A stretch of 64,000 nucleotides of DNA from Diphasiastrum complanatum (taxonomy: Eukaryota; Streptophyta; Lycopodiopsida; Lycopodiales; Lycopodiaceae), in assembly GCA_029204225.1 (NCBI GenBank), contig CM055095.1, forward strand, positions 70,287,574 to 70,351,573, read 5' to 3'. This document shows positions 28,140 to 40,344 of the stretch, piece after piece. How positions within the stretch are numbered: the stretch's first letter is position 1; every line of letters starts with the position of its first letter. The position numbers were made by a program, and so were the translations under genes. Under the pieces are notes generated by a model that saw nothing but the letters and a program-made list of their open reading frames with translations, had not been told where the DNA came from and ran no database searches.

Positions 28140-28550
28140 ATCTTTCTTTGTAACCGCATTTAACGCTTTCAAATTTACATAGATATTCATCTTATCGTTC
28201 TTTTTGGGTACTATGACTATTGGCGATACCCATTCTGTGCTCAATTTCATAGATGAAATCAACGTCAAGAAACTTTTACAACTCCCATTTGATCAATTTT
28301 GTGTAGTCAGGATTGAAGCGATAATATCGGCTCACCTTAAGGACTGCTCTATCCACCAAGGATGTGGTGTGTTGGACTACGTTTGGTGATATACCCTTCA
28401 AATCTTTGTATGACCATGCAAAACAGTCTTTGTATTCCACCAACAGAGCACGTATCCTCTTGAACTGAGAGGGTGTCAAATGTTCTCCCACATAAACGAT
28501 CTTCTCCTCTTCGCCTGACTCAGCTAAATTCATTGGTTGCGTCCGCGCAA
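28140..28550 (-). pseudogene. Ty3/gypsy pol fragment, copy E (RT N-terminus)
   Basis: Minus strand: TQPMNLAESGEEEKIV, then FAWSYKDLKGISPNVVQHT and VSRYYRFNPDYTKLIKWEL, then FLDVDFIYEIEH. This corresponds block by block to copy D around 49090-48760 (ARTQPMNLAEPGEPEKIV; PTSVIERTISL; LLDIDFIYEIEH). Only this roughly 400-bp part of the element is present. Confidence 0.85.
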
Positions 28551-28682
28551 CAAATTAGATTATGTAACAAGAAAATTGATGCTAACTATATGCGAATGTG
28601 TTATAGTGGGTATGGTTGTGCTTAACCTAGAAGAATTTTGAGGTGGGGAGTCATGTATTGGAAGTTGAACGTGTTTTGATAG

Positions 28683-28783
<101 letters not shown>

Positions 28784-28869
28784 TGAACTGATAATCAAAG
28801 AGTGATCTTTTAAAAAAACACTATACACCCAGCAAGACCTACATCACATCACATCACATCACATAAGAA

Positions 28870-29283
28870 CAATAATGACATGATGATCACATTGTAATCT
28901 ATAAAAAAATACACTATGCACTCATCAAGTTCTAGTGTGCAAGTCTTTTTGCAAAGAAATGTTTCTAAGTATTTATGGACAAGACACTCATAGAATCATA
29001 GATATCAAAATTAAGAAGCTTTAAAATGACTAATAGAAATTATATTTATTAGTCAGGTACTTTTACAAGGAACTTTTTAGGAAGATGATAATGAGGGTTG
29101 GTTCCTATCCTACAACTTGGCCCCTTTACAAAAAGTCAATTAATAAAAAAAGTCATTATCCCCTAAATTAAACTTGGATAAATAATTCCTTGATTTTATA
29201 GATAGTTAAAGATTGGATAATTATTTTCTAGTCTTATATACAATAGATAATAGTTGTGATTGCCTCTTTCTTAATGTTTAACA
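28870..29283. other. Non-coding, AT-rich
   Basis: No coding, repeat or RNA feature could be supported. Confidence 0.5.
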
Positions 29284-29664
29284 AAGGCTTTAATTTCAGT
29301 GGAGTAGGGATATAATTGTTGTTTGATGAAGGTTTTAATTTTGGTGGAGTAAAGATATCTCTTGCTTGATGAAGACTTTAATTTTAGTGGAGTAAGGATA
29401 TCCCTTGCTTCATGAAGCCTCTACTTTTAGTGGAGCATGTAGGTATGGGTAGGAATTGGTACTCATCTTCAAGGATGAGGCTCCAATTTCAATGGATCAA
29501 TAACCTTTTCTAATGTATATCATGTATACATGTATATCATGAAGCCTCTACTTTTAGTGGAGCATGTAGGTATGGGTAGGAATTGGTACTCATCTTCAAG
29601 GATGAGGCTCCAATTTCAATGGATAACTAACTTTTTCTAATGTATATCATGTATACATTATGCA
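29284..29664. repeat. Tandem repeats: 43-47-bp units then a 127-bp duplication
   Basis: Imperfect units of the form 'aaggctttaattttagtggagtaaggatat...cttgatg' recur from 29284 to 29410. The last unit leads into a block starting 'catgaagcctctac' at 29411 that is repeated nearly unchanged at 29538 (period 127 bp). The array ends about 1.7 kb before the start codon of the GIL1-like gene. Confidence 0.85.
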
Positions 29665-29889
29665 TTGAATCAATGCCAATGAAAAAGAAAAATATTATCG
29701 ACAAAAAAAAATCACTTATTTTTCATAAAATGTTTTGGATTCATTTATTTTCTTAATGTGGAGAGGCAAGTTAGGGGTACTAATTGCTAGGCAAGTGCAA
29801 AAATCATAGCTGACTTGGACCCTTCACTCTCTTGCATCTTCCTCCTCCTCCTTTTCCTTGGCATTTCTTCATGATTTCCTCTAAAGCAG

Positions 29890-31361
29890 TATAAAAAAAA
29901 ATACCACTTCCTCGTTGAGACCGCCTGCTCTCTCCAGCCTCAACGACTTTTCCTCTTTCTTTCTTCTCTCAGCGCTCTCTTCCAAGCTCATGCCATGGCT
30001 TCATCCTCTCTCGAGTCTGCCTCCCCCCGTCTCTCTCTCTCTCTCTCTCTCTTTCACACTACGGTAAATTATATGTACGCCATTACCCACATTGCTATGT
30101 CCTTGTATTTCTGTTTAACCATTATTTTCTTCTTCGGATTCCCTTCATAAATGCATCGATCTGCACACGCATTCATACAGCTGTCTTATTGTCCTAGTCT
30201 ACTCACCAATGCTTTCTTTTTCGCACTTCCAACGCTTTATCTCCTGCCAACTTCCCGACTCCCCAGTGCCCACAGAAGCAGAGGTCGCTTCTGCGCAGTA
30301 CCGTTGCTTTTTTGCTTGCTGGTTGCTGCCATTTTTCTTATAGGCTATACAGGCTACAGCTCTCTACTCTCTACCCTCTTCTACGGTTTCTCTACCTATC
30401 GGTTGGTTGGTTTGAGGTTTTTTTTCACCTGGGTTTCAGTCTTGCACTCTTGCATAGTTTAAAACTTTCTGCATTTTATTTTTCTTATAGGCTTCTGCTC
30501 TAGCCTCTCTCTCTATCGGTTGGTTGATGGGTTTTATTGTTTATTCACCCTAGTTTCTTTCGGTCTTGCATAGTTTCTGCATCCCATTTAATGCTGCGTG
30601 GACGAGTTTCTGCAACTGCAGGTCTTTGCAAAATTTTGTGGCTTTGAAGTGGGTTACTATTCTATGACAGAAGAAAACGCTTCAAGTTTTGAGCTGGCCT
30701 TGGGCTTGCAAGGGATGTCTATCTGGTTGGTATTCCGAGTTTGATTGAGGCGCCTGCAACGTTAATGCAAAAGCTGGAGCAGAACATTCTGAAGTAGTCC
30801 GTTTCTGCAAACAGAAGACTTGCAGGTGCGGTTTCCACTTCAATGATATCCTACCTTTTCTGCCCACCATTCCTTGTAGTAATGATTTGAAAACGAAGTC
30901 CAAACCTCTCTGCATTGAGCTTTTGGCACAGTTTCCAGCTCTAACCACACTTTGAAATGATTAATCGGGACTCATTCTACATTTCTGCGCCTCAGTTATC
31001 CTTGTTCTGTGTTAAGCTGTCTGTTTTGCAGAGAACACAAGGTTTACATTTTATAACAAACAACATTGCCATCACAGTTTTCGTCTCTCTGTGTTTTTTA
31101 ACATTTCTTGTTGATGTGTAGAATCAATCTCTTGTCATTAAACATTCCTCCTTGAGCTTTTTTGGGAGGATCACATGTGATGAAAAAAATTCTCTCACCG
31201 TGCTCATCGTTTCTCTAAGTATTTCTTTACATGTGTTATTGATGTGTAAAATCACTGCTTGTAGGACAATATATAAGCTTGACTTGTTCCTTGCTTTCGT
31301 GATATGGCCAGTTTGTTTCCTTGCATAGGGTGTCGGGGCCCTAGGATGCTGCATTCTTGCC
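29890..31361 (+). promoter_or_regulatory. Probable promoter and intron-containing 5' leader of the GIL1-like gene
   Basis: A TATA-like tataaaaaaaa run lies at 29890-29900, followed by a CT-rich leader (29925-30062, including (CT)n at 30033-30052) that ends at a possible donor ACG|gtaaat. Several pyrimidine-rich acceptors follow; the last, cttgcatag|ggtgtc at about 31328, sits 33 bases before the start codon. This suggests a 5' UTR split by one or more introns. An ATG at 31345 in another frame would start a short upstream frame overlapping the gene. Inferred from signals only, with no transcript evidence. Confidence 0.4.
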
Positions 31362-32864
31362 ATGGCTTCATTTCAGAAACATCCAAGCTTTGGCGACTTG
31401 GTGCAGAAGTTCTCGCAAGCTTACATGCTGCGGCCTGGTGGGGTCAAAGGATTCGATGCAGGGATACCTGCAGAGTTTCGCGTGATCATGAACGGAGTTC
31501 CTTTGGATGCTAAGAACGAGAAGCATGCTCCACATAAAGACCTCAAAGATGAAGGTGAAGAACTCTTTCATGAGGCTGAATCAGATCCACTGGAAGAATC
31601 AGAGAAGCTTTCTCAGAAATTGCACATTCTCGAGTGTCTGGTGAATGATACCTTTGCCACTATTTCCGCGTTGAAATCTGCCTACATCAAGCTACAAGCA
31701 GCACACTCGCCTTACGATCCGGAAAGGCTTCGGGTAGCCGATAAGGCTATCATCTCAGAGCTGAGAAGACTTTCCGAACTGAAGCATTCGTTCCGGGAGA
31801 AACAGGCTTTTTCGAATTCAACGTTAAACCATGGCAAGTATCCGAAGTCCAGTCCTGAAGATGGAGAAGAAGATATGGTGAAGAAATTTCAGGAGCTAGA
31901 GAACACCTTTTTGCAAAAGCAGAAAATGCTTAGCAAATATGAAGGTTACATTGAAACCTACAAGAGGCGGATGGAAGAGAAGAATGCTGAAATCGAAAAC
32001 TTGAAAGCTTCTCTTGAAAAAGTAACAGCGAAGAAAGATCAGCTTGAGAGCCGTGTCAGAAAGCTAGAGCATCAATCTGCATTGGATCAAACTTCAACCG
32101 GTTTATCCTCAGAACAATCTGCAAAGCCGTCGCTTTTTGAGCTCGTTGTTGAAGAAGCAAAGGAGGCCGCATCTAATTTTGCTAAACTGCTGACCGCCAT
32201 GATGAAGTCTGCCCATTGGGATCTCGATGCTGCTGCCAAGTCGATCGAGCCTGGGGTATTTTACTCCCGACCAGCCCACAAGAAGTACGCCTTTGAGTCC
32301 TACATCTGCCATCGCATGTTCAGTGGCTTTGAGAATGAAAATTTTTACATGAATGGTAGTTTGTCTTCTATACTTGACCCGGAAAAGCACAGGCACGAGT
32401 GTCTGATCCAGTTTCAAGATATGAGATCTATTGACCCCTTAGAGTTGGTGAGCATCACCCCTGATTGTCTCTTTGGCAAGTTCTGCCACAAAAAATACCT
32501 GCAAATTGTGCACGAGAAGATGGAGGAATCCTTCTTTGGGGATTTTGAGCACAGGGGTCAAATTTTAAATGGCGTTCATCCGCGTAGTAGGTTTTATCAA
32601 AGCTTCTTAAAATTTGCAAAAGCTGTCTGGTTGGTCCACAAGTTAGCCTTCTCTTTCTCTCCTACAGTGAAAATCTTCCAGGTAAGAAAAGATTGTGAAT
32701 TTCATCCATTATACATGGAAAGCGTGGTAGACAATGAAGATCTAGAATACAATGATCCATCTGTTAGACCAACAGTGGCATTGACTGTTACACCTGGCTT
32801 TCGGATCGAGGAAGAAGTTTTGAAATGTCGAGTATATCTGCAGGAAATGCTCCCAGGCGAGTAA
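31362..32864 (+). CDS. GIL1: DUF641 / GRAVITROPIC IN THE LIGHT 1-like protein
   Basis: Intact 500-residue single-exon frame, the only clearly functional gene here. Members of this plant-specific family (GIL1, IRK-interacting proteins) act in light-dependent shoot gravitropism and receptor-kinase interaction; the molecular role is poorly defined. Visible landmarks: N-terminal FGDLVQKFSQAYML (residues 10-23); an acidic stretch (60-80); the DUF641 helix block with LVNDTFATISALKSAYIKLQ and AHSPYDPERLRVADKAIISE (93-133); a coiled coil (about 170-238, KKFQELENTFLQKQ onward); then the C-terminal conserved region from PSLFELVVEEAKEAASNFAK (256-275), through FESYICHRMFSGFEN and FGKFCHKKYLQIVHEKMEES, to TVTPGFRIEEEVLKCRVYL near the end. 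The start has a favourable gccATGgc context and matches the usual family N-terminus. No transmembrane segment or signal peptide seen; likely cytosolic or peripheral. Family certain, exact orthology to GIL1 less so. Confidence 0.93.
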   Translation: MASFQKHPSFGDLVQKFSQAYMLRPGGVKGFDAGIPAEFRVIMNGVPLDAKNEKHAPHKDLKDEGEELFHEAESDPLEESEKLSQKLHILECLVNDTFATISALKSAYIKLQAAHSPYDPERLRVADKAIISELRRLSELKHSFREKQAFSNSTLNHGKYPKSSPEDGEEDMVKKFQELENTFLQKQKMLSKYEGYIETYKRRMEEKNAEIENLKASLEKVTAKKDQLESRVRKLEHQSALDQTSTGLSSEQSAKPSLFELVVEEAKEAASNFAKLLTAMMKSAHWDLDAAAKSIEPGVFYSRPAHKKYAFESYICHRMFSGFENENFYMNGSLSSILDPEKHRHECLIQFQDMRSIDPLELVSITPDCLFGKFCHKKYLQIVHEKMEESFFGDFEHRGQILNGVHPRSRFYQSFLKFAKAVWLVHKLAFSFSPTVKIFQVRKDCEFHPLYMESVVDNEDLEYNDPSVRPTVALTVTPGFRIEEEVLKCRVYLQEMLPGE

Positions 32865-34740
32865 AATTAAGCAAATTGTCTTTGAAACCTTGTCATTTTT
32901 CCCCATAGTACCTTGGAGTGTTGAGAATTCTAAGATTATGAAACTGTTATTACTAGTCATATGGAGCAGGTCATCCATGAAACTGTTATTACTAGTCGTG
33001 TGGAGCAGGGCATCCCAACTGGTGGGATTAGAATGTGGCTTGTTCAAAACTCGCATTCTGTAAAAAGCATATGCAATTTGTGACTCTTTACTTTCTGAAT
33101 TGTGGTTCTTGACAGCTCTCCATCTCGTATACGTCAGAAATGCTTTGGTCTCAGTGACCACACACTGTACAAATAGACGTATTGTGGTACATTCTTTTAA
33201 AGATGGAAGTTCCAGTTTGCCATTACCACCTTCCTTTTAAGGCACTGGTGACAGATTCTTGTCAGCAGTGCAAGGTCTCTGCTTACTATAGTCTTCGACT
33301 TCTCGCAAGCCTGCCTGAAAGTTGCCTCACCAGTCATGTCAATGATTTGTGGGGGTTAGCAGCAGTAATAGCTACAACTTAATAGACTATATTATAGTGC
33401 TGTTGATGAAAGGGTTTAAACTGTCACACCATTCAGAGAGTTGAATCAAAACTTTTAGTTTCTATTAAAGTGTCCTGTATTTGGCATTCAGCAATGTGGG
33501 AGTGTGCAATATCTGGTAATATATTTTGCAAGGATACTTTTGTGAAAAAAGGCCAGCAGCATTGGTTATCTGAATCTCTAGCTATGTGTCGTCATGCTAG
33601 AGGATAACGCATACCTGATGATCAAGCTTTCAACAATGGTGATGTGGTGTTAGAATCTATGCTTCGATGCCGGAATGAACACTGCAAATCTATTTAGTAA
33701 CGCTGAAAAACTCATCATGAAGTACTGTGGGTACTAATGATTTTGTCATAAAAGAGAACACTCACTCCACTTGGTTTGGTGCCACTGTGTATGACCATTA
33801 ATTGGCTGTTGCAGGTGATAGTTCTTCTGTTGTGATAATGTAGTTTGTAGGCAGTTTCCCATGTTCATGGACTTCTGGCAAGCCCCGGCAAAGTGACCAA
33901 GGGTCAATTTCTTGCACCTCCACTTTTATTGTGAAACAGTATTTATCGTTAGGCTTTATAACGTAACTTCACCATACCTATTTCCAGGTGACTTGGTTCT
34001 TTATATTCAGTCCAGCATTGCTGTTTAAGGCATGATCTGATCAATCAGGGCAAGAATGCTTGTACCTATTATAAATTTTTGCTCCAGCTCATATCAAGTT
34101 ATTGTCTGTCAATGTATACATCTGGAAGTATAGAGCAATGTTATCATCAAATGTTTGAAATATTGTCGACCCTTTTTTGAGGTGTTTTTTAAGGGTTTTG
34201 ACCATATGTTGATTTAGCTGTTTTTGAGGTGTTTTTTTAGGGGTTTCTCCATATGTTGATTTAGCTGTTTGGAGGTTAAATACATAAATAAAAGTGGTTG
34301 AATGAGCATATAATATAAACAAAAGCATTCAATCTGCTATGATCAAGAAAGGTCATATCTTTCATTGAAATCACGTTCTAAGAATCCATAAATCATGAAC
34401 AATGTGACATTGGACCACGACTTTTGAGAATGTAGCAAATATAGGATGAAGAATATTCAGAATCCAAATTAAACATTGACACTTTGATCATAGAAGTGGG
34501 CATATCATTTGTGAAAGCCTTGCAATGTCGAAAACAAAAAGAGGCTGATATATTATCTCGCTGATTGTAAGGAATTACATAATAGCCTCAACATTGAGTC
34601 CAAATGAAAATAAAAGCAACTACTTAGCAGTAAGTTCTTGCTACTAGCCGTCTACCAAACTAGATTTTATACTTGAATATAAGCATAGTTAGTTGTAGAT
34701 ACCTGAGTTCTAATGGATATGAAAATATGATCAAAGATCC
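32865..34740. other. 3' UTR and downstream non-coding sequence
   Basis: Presumed 3' UTR of the GIL1-like gene followed by AT-rich sequence. 'catgaaactgttattactagtc' repeats at about 32937 and 32977, and 'ttttgaggtgttttttaag' at about 34172 and 34222. No strong polyadenylation signal or second gene could be supported. Confidence 0.5.
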
Positions 34741-34989
34741 TCTCTCTACATGGCATTTGTGTCATCCTTAGCAGCATCCTTTGAATCCTCACTGTCCATG
34801 CTTAGGAAGAAATGATGTGGTCTGAGACAAGGTGGAAGTGATGGGCATCTCAATGTCTTCAGCAGTTTGTGTGATTCCTTGCACCTCTAAGTCCATACAT
34901 ATTACCTCTCCGTCAAATTCAAGTAACCAATTCTCATCTTGCTCCATTAGTAAGTCTCTCTCACAAGGAGAGATTGTATTCCCCTAGAA

Positions 34990-35215
34990 TTTAATTCTTG
35001 ATCACCATCTTTTGTAAATCAGGTGTGGATGCCCCAAACGACACCCATCATCGCAAATCCATCAGTCTTTGTGATGCCAAGCGTGCCTTTGATCGGACCA
35101 AATGACCCCTTGCCATTTCTATACGCACATAATTGATCGAGCAAATAATCATCCTTGACATTGCCTCCAATTGTGTATCTCTCCACCACAATCTTACCTT
35201 TCTACATAATGCATG
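34990..35215 (-). pseudogene. Coding-like fragment, unassigned
   Basis: The minus strand from about 35212 reads GKIVVERYTIGGNVKDDYLL, then DQLCAYRNGKGSFGPIKG and TLGITKTDGFAMMGVVWG before a stop near 35030. The composition looks like real protein, but I do not recognise the family and no neighbouring exon is clear. Confidence 0.3.
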
Positions 35216-35249
35216 TCCATTGATCACAAAGTTGTGACTATTGTTGGTT

Positions 35250-37800
35250 TGTAGAGCAAATCAACTTGCAAAACTCACATTTTTACACACCATAAAAATG
35301 TCCAACACTTTCTTTCTATGGATGTTTTTTCCCAACATAACACAAGTGACCAATCACTAGGTGATACAAAGGTTGTACAAACTAGGTGTAGGGTACTAAC
35401 ATAGTGTATGGTTGTAGGGGTGTAGCATAGGAAGATTTTTAGTGTAAACATAGTCTATGGATTGGAGAAATCTACAATATATTCATACAATCACATGGAA
35501 TATTTTCTCAGTGCTTCATATTTTGGTTTTTCTTAGTATGGTTGCAATTGTATGCCTTGGCTTTGTATGCTTCTTTGATTATGCCCTCTTTTCCAAAAAC
35601 ACTATGCAAATGTATAATTGATCTTCTAACATATCTCACAATAATTATTATTAATCACCACAAAAGTCATGTACTTTTTGACATATAGTGCTCCATATTC
35701 CTAATACCTATGATTTCATGGATTATAAGTATCATATCATTATTTGATGGATTACGACTATATCATCATTTGTAATGTCTAGTCTTGCACTATATTCATT
35801 CTTTCTCTGAGGCAAAAGTTATTGCTAAACCTTCTATAGAATATACAAGTCATATGATGACGTAGCAAACTAGACACTTCATAAAACATTCTTACTCTAT
35901 AGAATATACAAGTCATATCATGATGTAGCAAACTAGACACTTCATAAAACATTCTTACTTATTGCCAATGATGGTTTTAAACTCAAGATACAAAATCAAG
36001 AGTTTATAGTGCTATTCCTGCACCAACTTTTCCTTCCTAGGTTTTATTGCCACCAACTTATCAATAGCCTTGTCTTTGTAACCCTTGCAAGGCAAACTTC
36101 TCTATTATATAGAAATACATTTCGTGTTGTCCATATTCATTCTTTTCAACTATTTTGGTACATCATCATTGTAGAAGTGCTCACTTATGTTGATAATCTC
36201 ATTCATTCTCATCCAAGTCCTTATCTCTTAGGGCCCATAACATTTGTTTCGAAAGGTATGATCATTTTCCATGATTTGATTGGCATGTTGCAAGCCAATG
36301 TTATCTCATAGGTAATTTCTTAGTATAAATCAAGCTAAGAAGACTTCCTCAATTGGTGGAAATGGTCATATGTTTTTACATAATGCTTGTACATTGCTCA
36401 AAAACTCATGACACCAGGACATTACTAGTCTATTTCTTTTTATAGAAAAAAATTAACTTGCAAAACTCACATTTTTACATGCCATGAAGATGTCCCACAC
36501 TTTCTTTTTATAGATATTTCCCTCAACAACACTGAAATGAACAAATCTTTGGTTTGGGAATGTTGAGACATTCATGAGAGAAGTTTGTCTTTTTTAAATA
36601 TAATATAGAGCACACATTCAATTTTATTATATTTGTGATCCTTCCATTTTATTGCCCCTTGTTTTATAATCTGGATTTTCACTTGCTAAATTTAGGTCTT
36701 CTCCCTTAGAACAGATTGGAAGTAGCATGCTCCACACATAATATACATTGCAATATGACATTTTCATAGGTGGTACAAACTGGTGGAGTACTAGCTTGAG
36801 AGAATATTGACCTTTGCATAATGTATGGTTGTAGAGGTAGTAGCATAGGAAGATATTTTGATCTAAGGCTTGGAGAAATCCACAATACAATCATACAATC
36901 ATGTGGAATGTGTTGTCAATGCTTAATATTTTGGTTTTTCTTACTATGGTTGCATTTGTATGCCTTGGTTTGGCATGCTTCTTTGATTATGCCCTCTTTT
37001 CCAATAACACTATGTAGATGTACGGTTTATCTTTTAAGATCCTCACAATAATGATTATGCGTCATTATGGAAGCCATGAACATGCGCTCTCGACCCTGGT
37101 AGAACTTTCATTGCTTATACGCCCTCATTTTTGACATATAGTTCTCCATAACCCTAATACCTATCATTTCATGGATTTTGACTATATCATTAACTGCTAA
37201 ATCTGGTGTTGCATATAATATTCATTTTTCTTGGAATGTTGTAGTTACTATTAGACCTTCTACAAACTACACAAGTCATATGTTGATCTAGCAAGCCACT
37301 TCACAAAACATTTTAACTTATTGCTAAATATGGTTTCAAGCTCAAGATAAAAAAAACTCAAGAGTTTATAGTGTTATTTATGCACCATCTTTACCATCCT
37401 AGACTTTACTACCACTAACTCATTGATAGATTTGTCTTTGTAACTCTTCTTTGCAACACAAACTATTTTAATATTACTAGCATTTCCAATTGTCCATATT
37501 CATTCATTTTCAATTGATTCGGTGCCCATTGCATTATAGTGTAGAAGGGCTCACTTATGTTGATGACCTCATTACATTCCTCATCCAAGTCCATGTCTCT
37601 TATTGGCCATAACATCTATCTTTTATGGTGTGACCTTTTTCCATGATCTCATTGGCATGCGAGAAGCCGATGGCTAAAATAATACTATCTCATAGGAGAA
37701 TTTTGGTACAAACCAGACTAAGAAGACTTTTCATTTAGTGGACATGGTCATACCTTTTATAATAATGCTTGTATATTGCTAACAAAGACATGACACCAAC
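35250..37800. repeat. Diverged tandem duplication of 1.2-1.4 kb units
   Basis: Sequence from about 35250-36420 recurs at about 36440-37800. Matching pairs include 'aacttgcaaaactcacatttttaca' (35265 and 36450), 'ttcttagtatggttgca' with 'gattatgccctcttttcca' (35530 and 36937), and 'ccataaccctaatacctat'-like phrases (about 35690 and 37147). The offset grows from about 1.19 to 1.45 kb because of indels. A smaller 63-bp tandem duplication lies inside the first unit at 35834-35959. No gene found in either unit. Confidence 0.75.
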
Positions 37801-38899
37801 TTTTTATGTTATATATTGATCTCATTGAATGCACAAATGACTTGGTTGGTGTAAATCATTGTCCAATATGTCTAAAAGGATTTTAGATATTCCAAGTTTT
37901 AATTTTCTCTCACACTAACTTTGGGGATACTATTGCTCAATATCGTCAACAAATCATCTCATCGTGCACCAAGGTAGTGCGATAAGTGTGTTCATGTGCC
38001 AATGGAAACCTAAACTCAAATCTTGCTCTACATGTGAAAAGGGATGTCTAAGAACCCATGGACCTAAAACAAGAAGCATCATGCTCCATTTGGCCATGCC
38101 TACTATATGGTTGTGGTAGTCAACACACAAGCTCAAATCTAAGTCTGCACATGGAAAGGGACACATTGGAGCCCATGGACTTATAATGGTTGAGGGCTCT
38201 ATGCTGGGTAATATGAGTTGTAATTTCATGTAAAATGTAAATATTGTACATAATCATGCTAGTGCATATAGGTACCATTGCAAATTAAAAAAAAATAAAA
38301 CTAGAGTTACAATATCTTTTGCTTCTAGACTTCTTTTGTGTGAAGTAGACTATACTACTAAGTTGGGAAATAAAAGAGACAATGAATAGCATAATGACAA
38401 CAACATTAGAATAATTAGCTTTCAGAATCCTGAAAATATTTTGATTGTTACCATTTTTGGTTGGTACTCATTTATGGATGAAATGCAACCCCGTTGCTTT
38501 AGGACATTAAATGAATGGCAAAACTCTACTTATTACGACAATATACTGATAAAGAGAATGGCTTTAAAGTTTGAAACTAGGGACAAAGCCTCTACTGAAT
38601 AACAAAAACTAAGTGATAATCTAGAATTTTGAATGGACATTAGTTGAAAATTCATCAAAAAATGTAGAAGGGAGCTTGAGAGCAATAATCAGAAAATGAA
38701 CCTCAAAGTAATGCAAAAAAAAATAGCTTTCTTGCAAATGAAAGTAGCATATTCCATTTTTGTAAATTCTTCAAAGAGAATATACTATACTATATGTAAA
38801 ATTAGTTTACTCAAGAGATTACATGAGATGACTTATACTTTATGTTAAAACTATAGTATATAGGATATAAAAAGCTCATTTAAGAAATCATCCTAAAAT
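37801..38899. other. Non-coding, AT-rich
   Basis: A loose repeat of about 120 bp at 38000-38180 ('ctcaaatc...acatggaaaaggga...cccatgga') is the only structure noticed. No gene could be supported. Confidence 0.5.
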
Positions 38900-39640
38900 T
38901 TAAGGTGCTTAACCTTCAAACTTTGTCCAAACATCAAAAGACTTGGTTCAAGTACCAAACCCTAAAAAATGGCCTTCAATTCAAGCAAAAGCAAGGCCTC
39001 AAAGGGTGCCCAACCTTTTTAACTTTCGTGCACGCATCAACAAGATCCCAAAAGTGGCCTTCATCAAGACAACAATAGGCCCCAAAGAGCATTATGTAAC
39101 TTTAACCTTGCAAAGGAACCTTCAAATTTTATCCAAATGTCAACATTTGTGAAGACAACCTTCAACTTTGGTTCAAGCATTAGCATGGCTCTCAAGGGCA
39201 TTTTCTAACTTGTGCACAAGAATAAGTAAGGCCACAAAGCTAGTTGACTCTAAACTTGTGTCCAAACATCAAGAAGCCTTTGGGACATTATTCAACTTTT
39301 GTCCAAGTGAGGCCTACTCTCCAGAGGTTGGTGATCCGGATGGTGAAATAATTTTCATATATGCCAATAAACTTCAAGGTACAAGATTTAGAGCTCTCAT
39401 CAAATGTTACGACTATGAATAGAGTCACATGATTGTTGAGTGCCCTAATAAGCCTCAAAGCAATTTTATCCTAAACTTGCGAGTATCGCTACCAATATTT
39501 GACTTGTCCATTGCGACAGGAAAAAAAGCGGTTGAAGGAAAAGCAACTACACCACTCAACTTGATGAGTCTGGTGGGAATGTCAAAGGCACCAACTATGC
39601 CAGTGTTTGTCCAAACTAGAGCAAAGAAATGTTAGGAGCA
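38900..39640 (+). pseudogene. Possible gag-like fragment with broken zinc knuckle
   Basis: The + strand near 39390-39455 reads ALIKCYDYE, a stop, then SHMIVECPNKPQ, which resembles a retroelement CCHC zinc knuckle with the second Cys changed to Tyr. Upstream frames (39168-39422) look coding-like but match nothing I recognise, and 38900-39160 repeats phrases such as 'aaggcc-caaag'. Could be gag of a retroelement or the first ORF of a LINE. Confidence 0.3.
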
Positions 39641-39649
39641 AGAGCTGAC

Positions 39650-40340
39650 CAAGCAAACCAATGTGAATGGTTGGAGCTTTACAAGTCAATGAAATACATC
39701 ATGTAGTGTGTTCTTGTCATGGTTCTCTTTTCTTGTAGAAATATAAGTAAACATGCACAATGTCTTACAAGAGAAAATTTACAAACAAAAAAGGCAAAAA
39801 ATTTGACCTTGTAGAAATACTTGCAACTACAATCCACACAATATACATTATTTAGCTATAGTCTATGATTTTACAAAAGAAAGTCCATAGGCAAAAAAGG
39901 CCAAAAAATGTGACCCTGAAAAAGTACATGTAAATTTTTTACAGCCTATTTGTTCAAAATGCACGTGAATTTTTTGTTGTTTTTGCATTTTTTGATGTTC
40001 TTTGGCAGTTCAAATTTTTACAAGAATATTCCAGAAGTACATTTCCTTATGTCTAATGTAAAGAGCCATGTAATTATGGCATAAGTCGAAAGTTAGAAAT
40101 TTCACATTTCCACTTTCTTGATTTCATGACTATTTGAGCGTCTGATTAACACTATAATGTTGAATAGGCATTCTACAAATTAATCATGTTTCATAAGGGA
40201 TTACACTATCCTTATTATGCAGTTCAATTTTGTACATAAATACAAGATAGAAGAAAAAAAATAGTGTGACAGAAATGTACTCTCTCTTATTGTTTAACAT
40301 TGAATGTTGTAATAGTCTCCTATACACTTGCATAGATAAC
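39650..40340. other. Non-coding, AT-rich
   Basis: Phrases such as 'ggcaaaaaatttgacct' recur at about 39790 and 39897. The 5' LTR of the copia element that follows was not found here. Confidence 0.45.
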
Positions 40341-40344
40341 CTCA

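Noticed and set aside
30151..30503. Plus-strand hydrophobic 103-aa frame upstream of the GIL1-like gene
   Set aside because: Lies in the presumed leader intron, is T-rich, and shows no recognisable motif.
31304..31513. 69-aa frame overlapping the start of the GIL1-like gene
   Set aside because: Out of frame with an intact conserved 500-aa protein. Kept only as a possible upstream frame.
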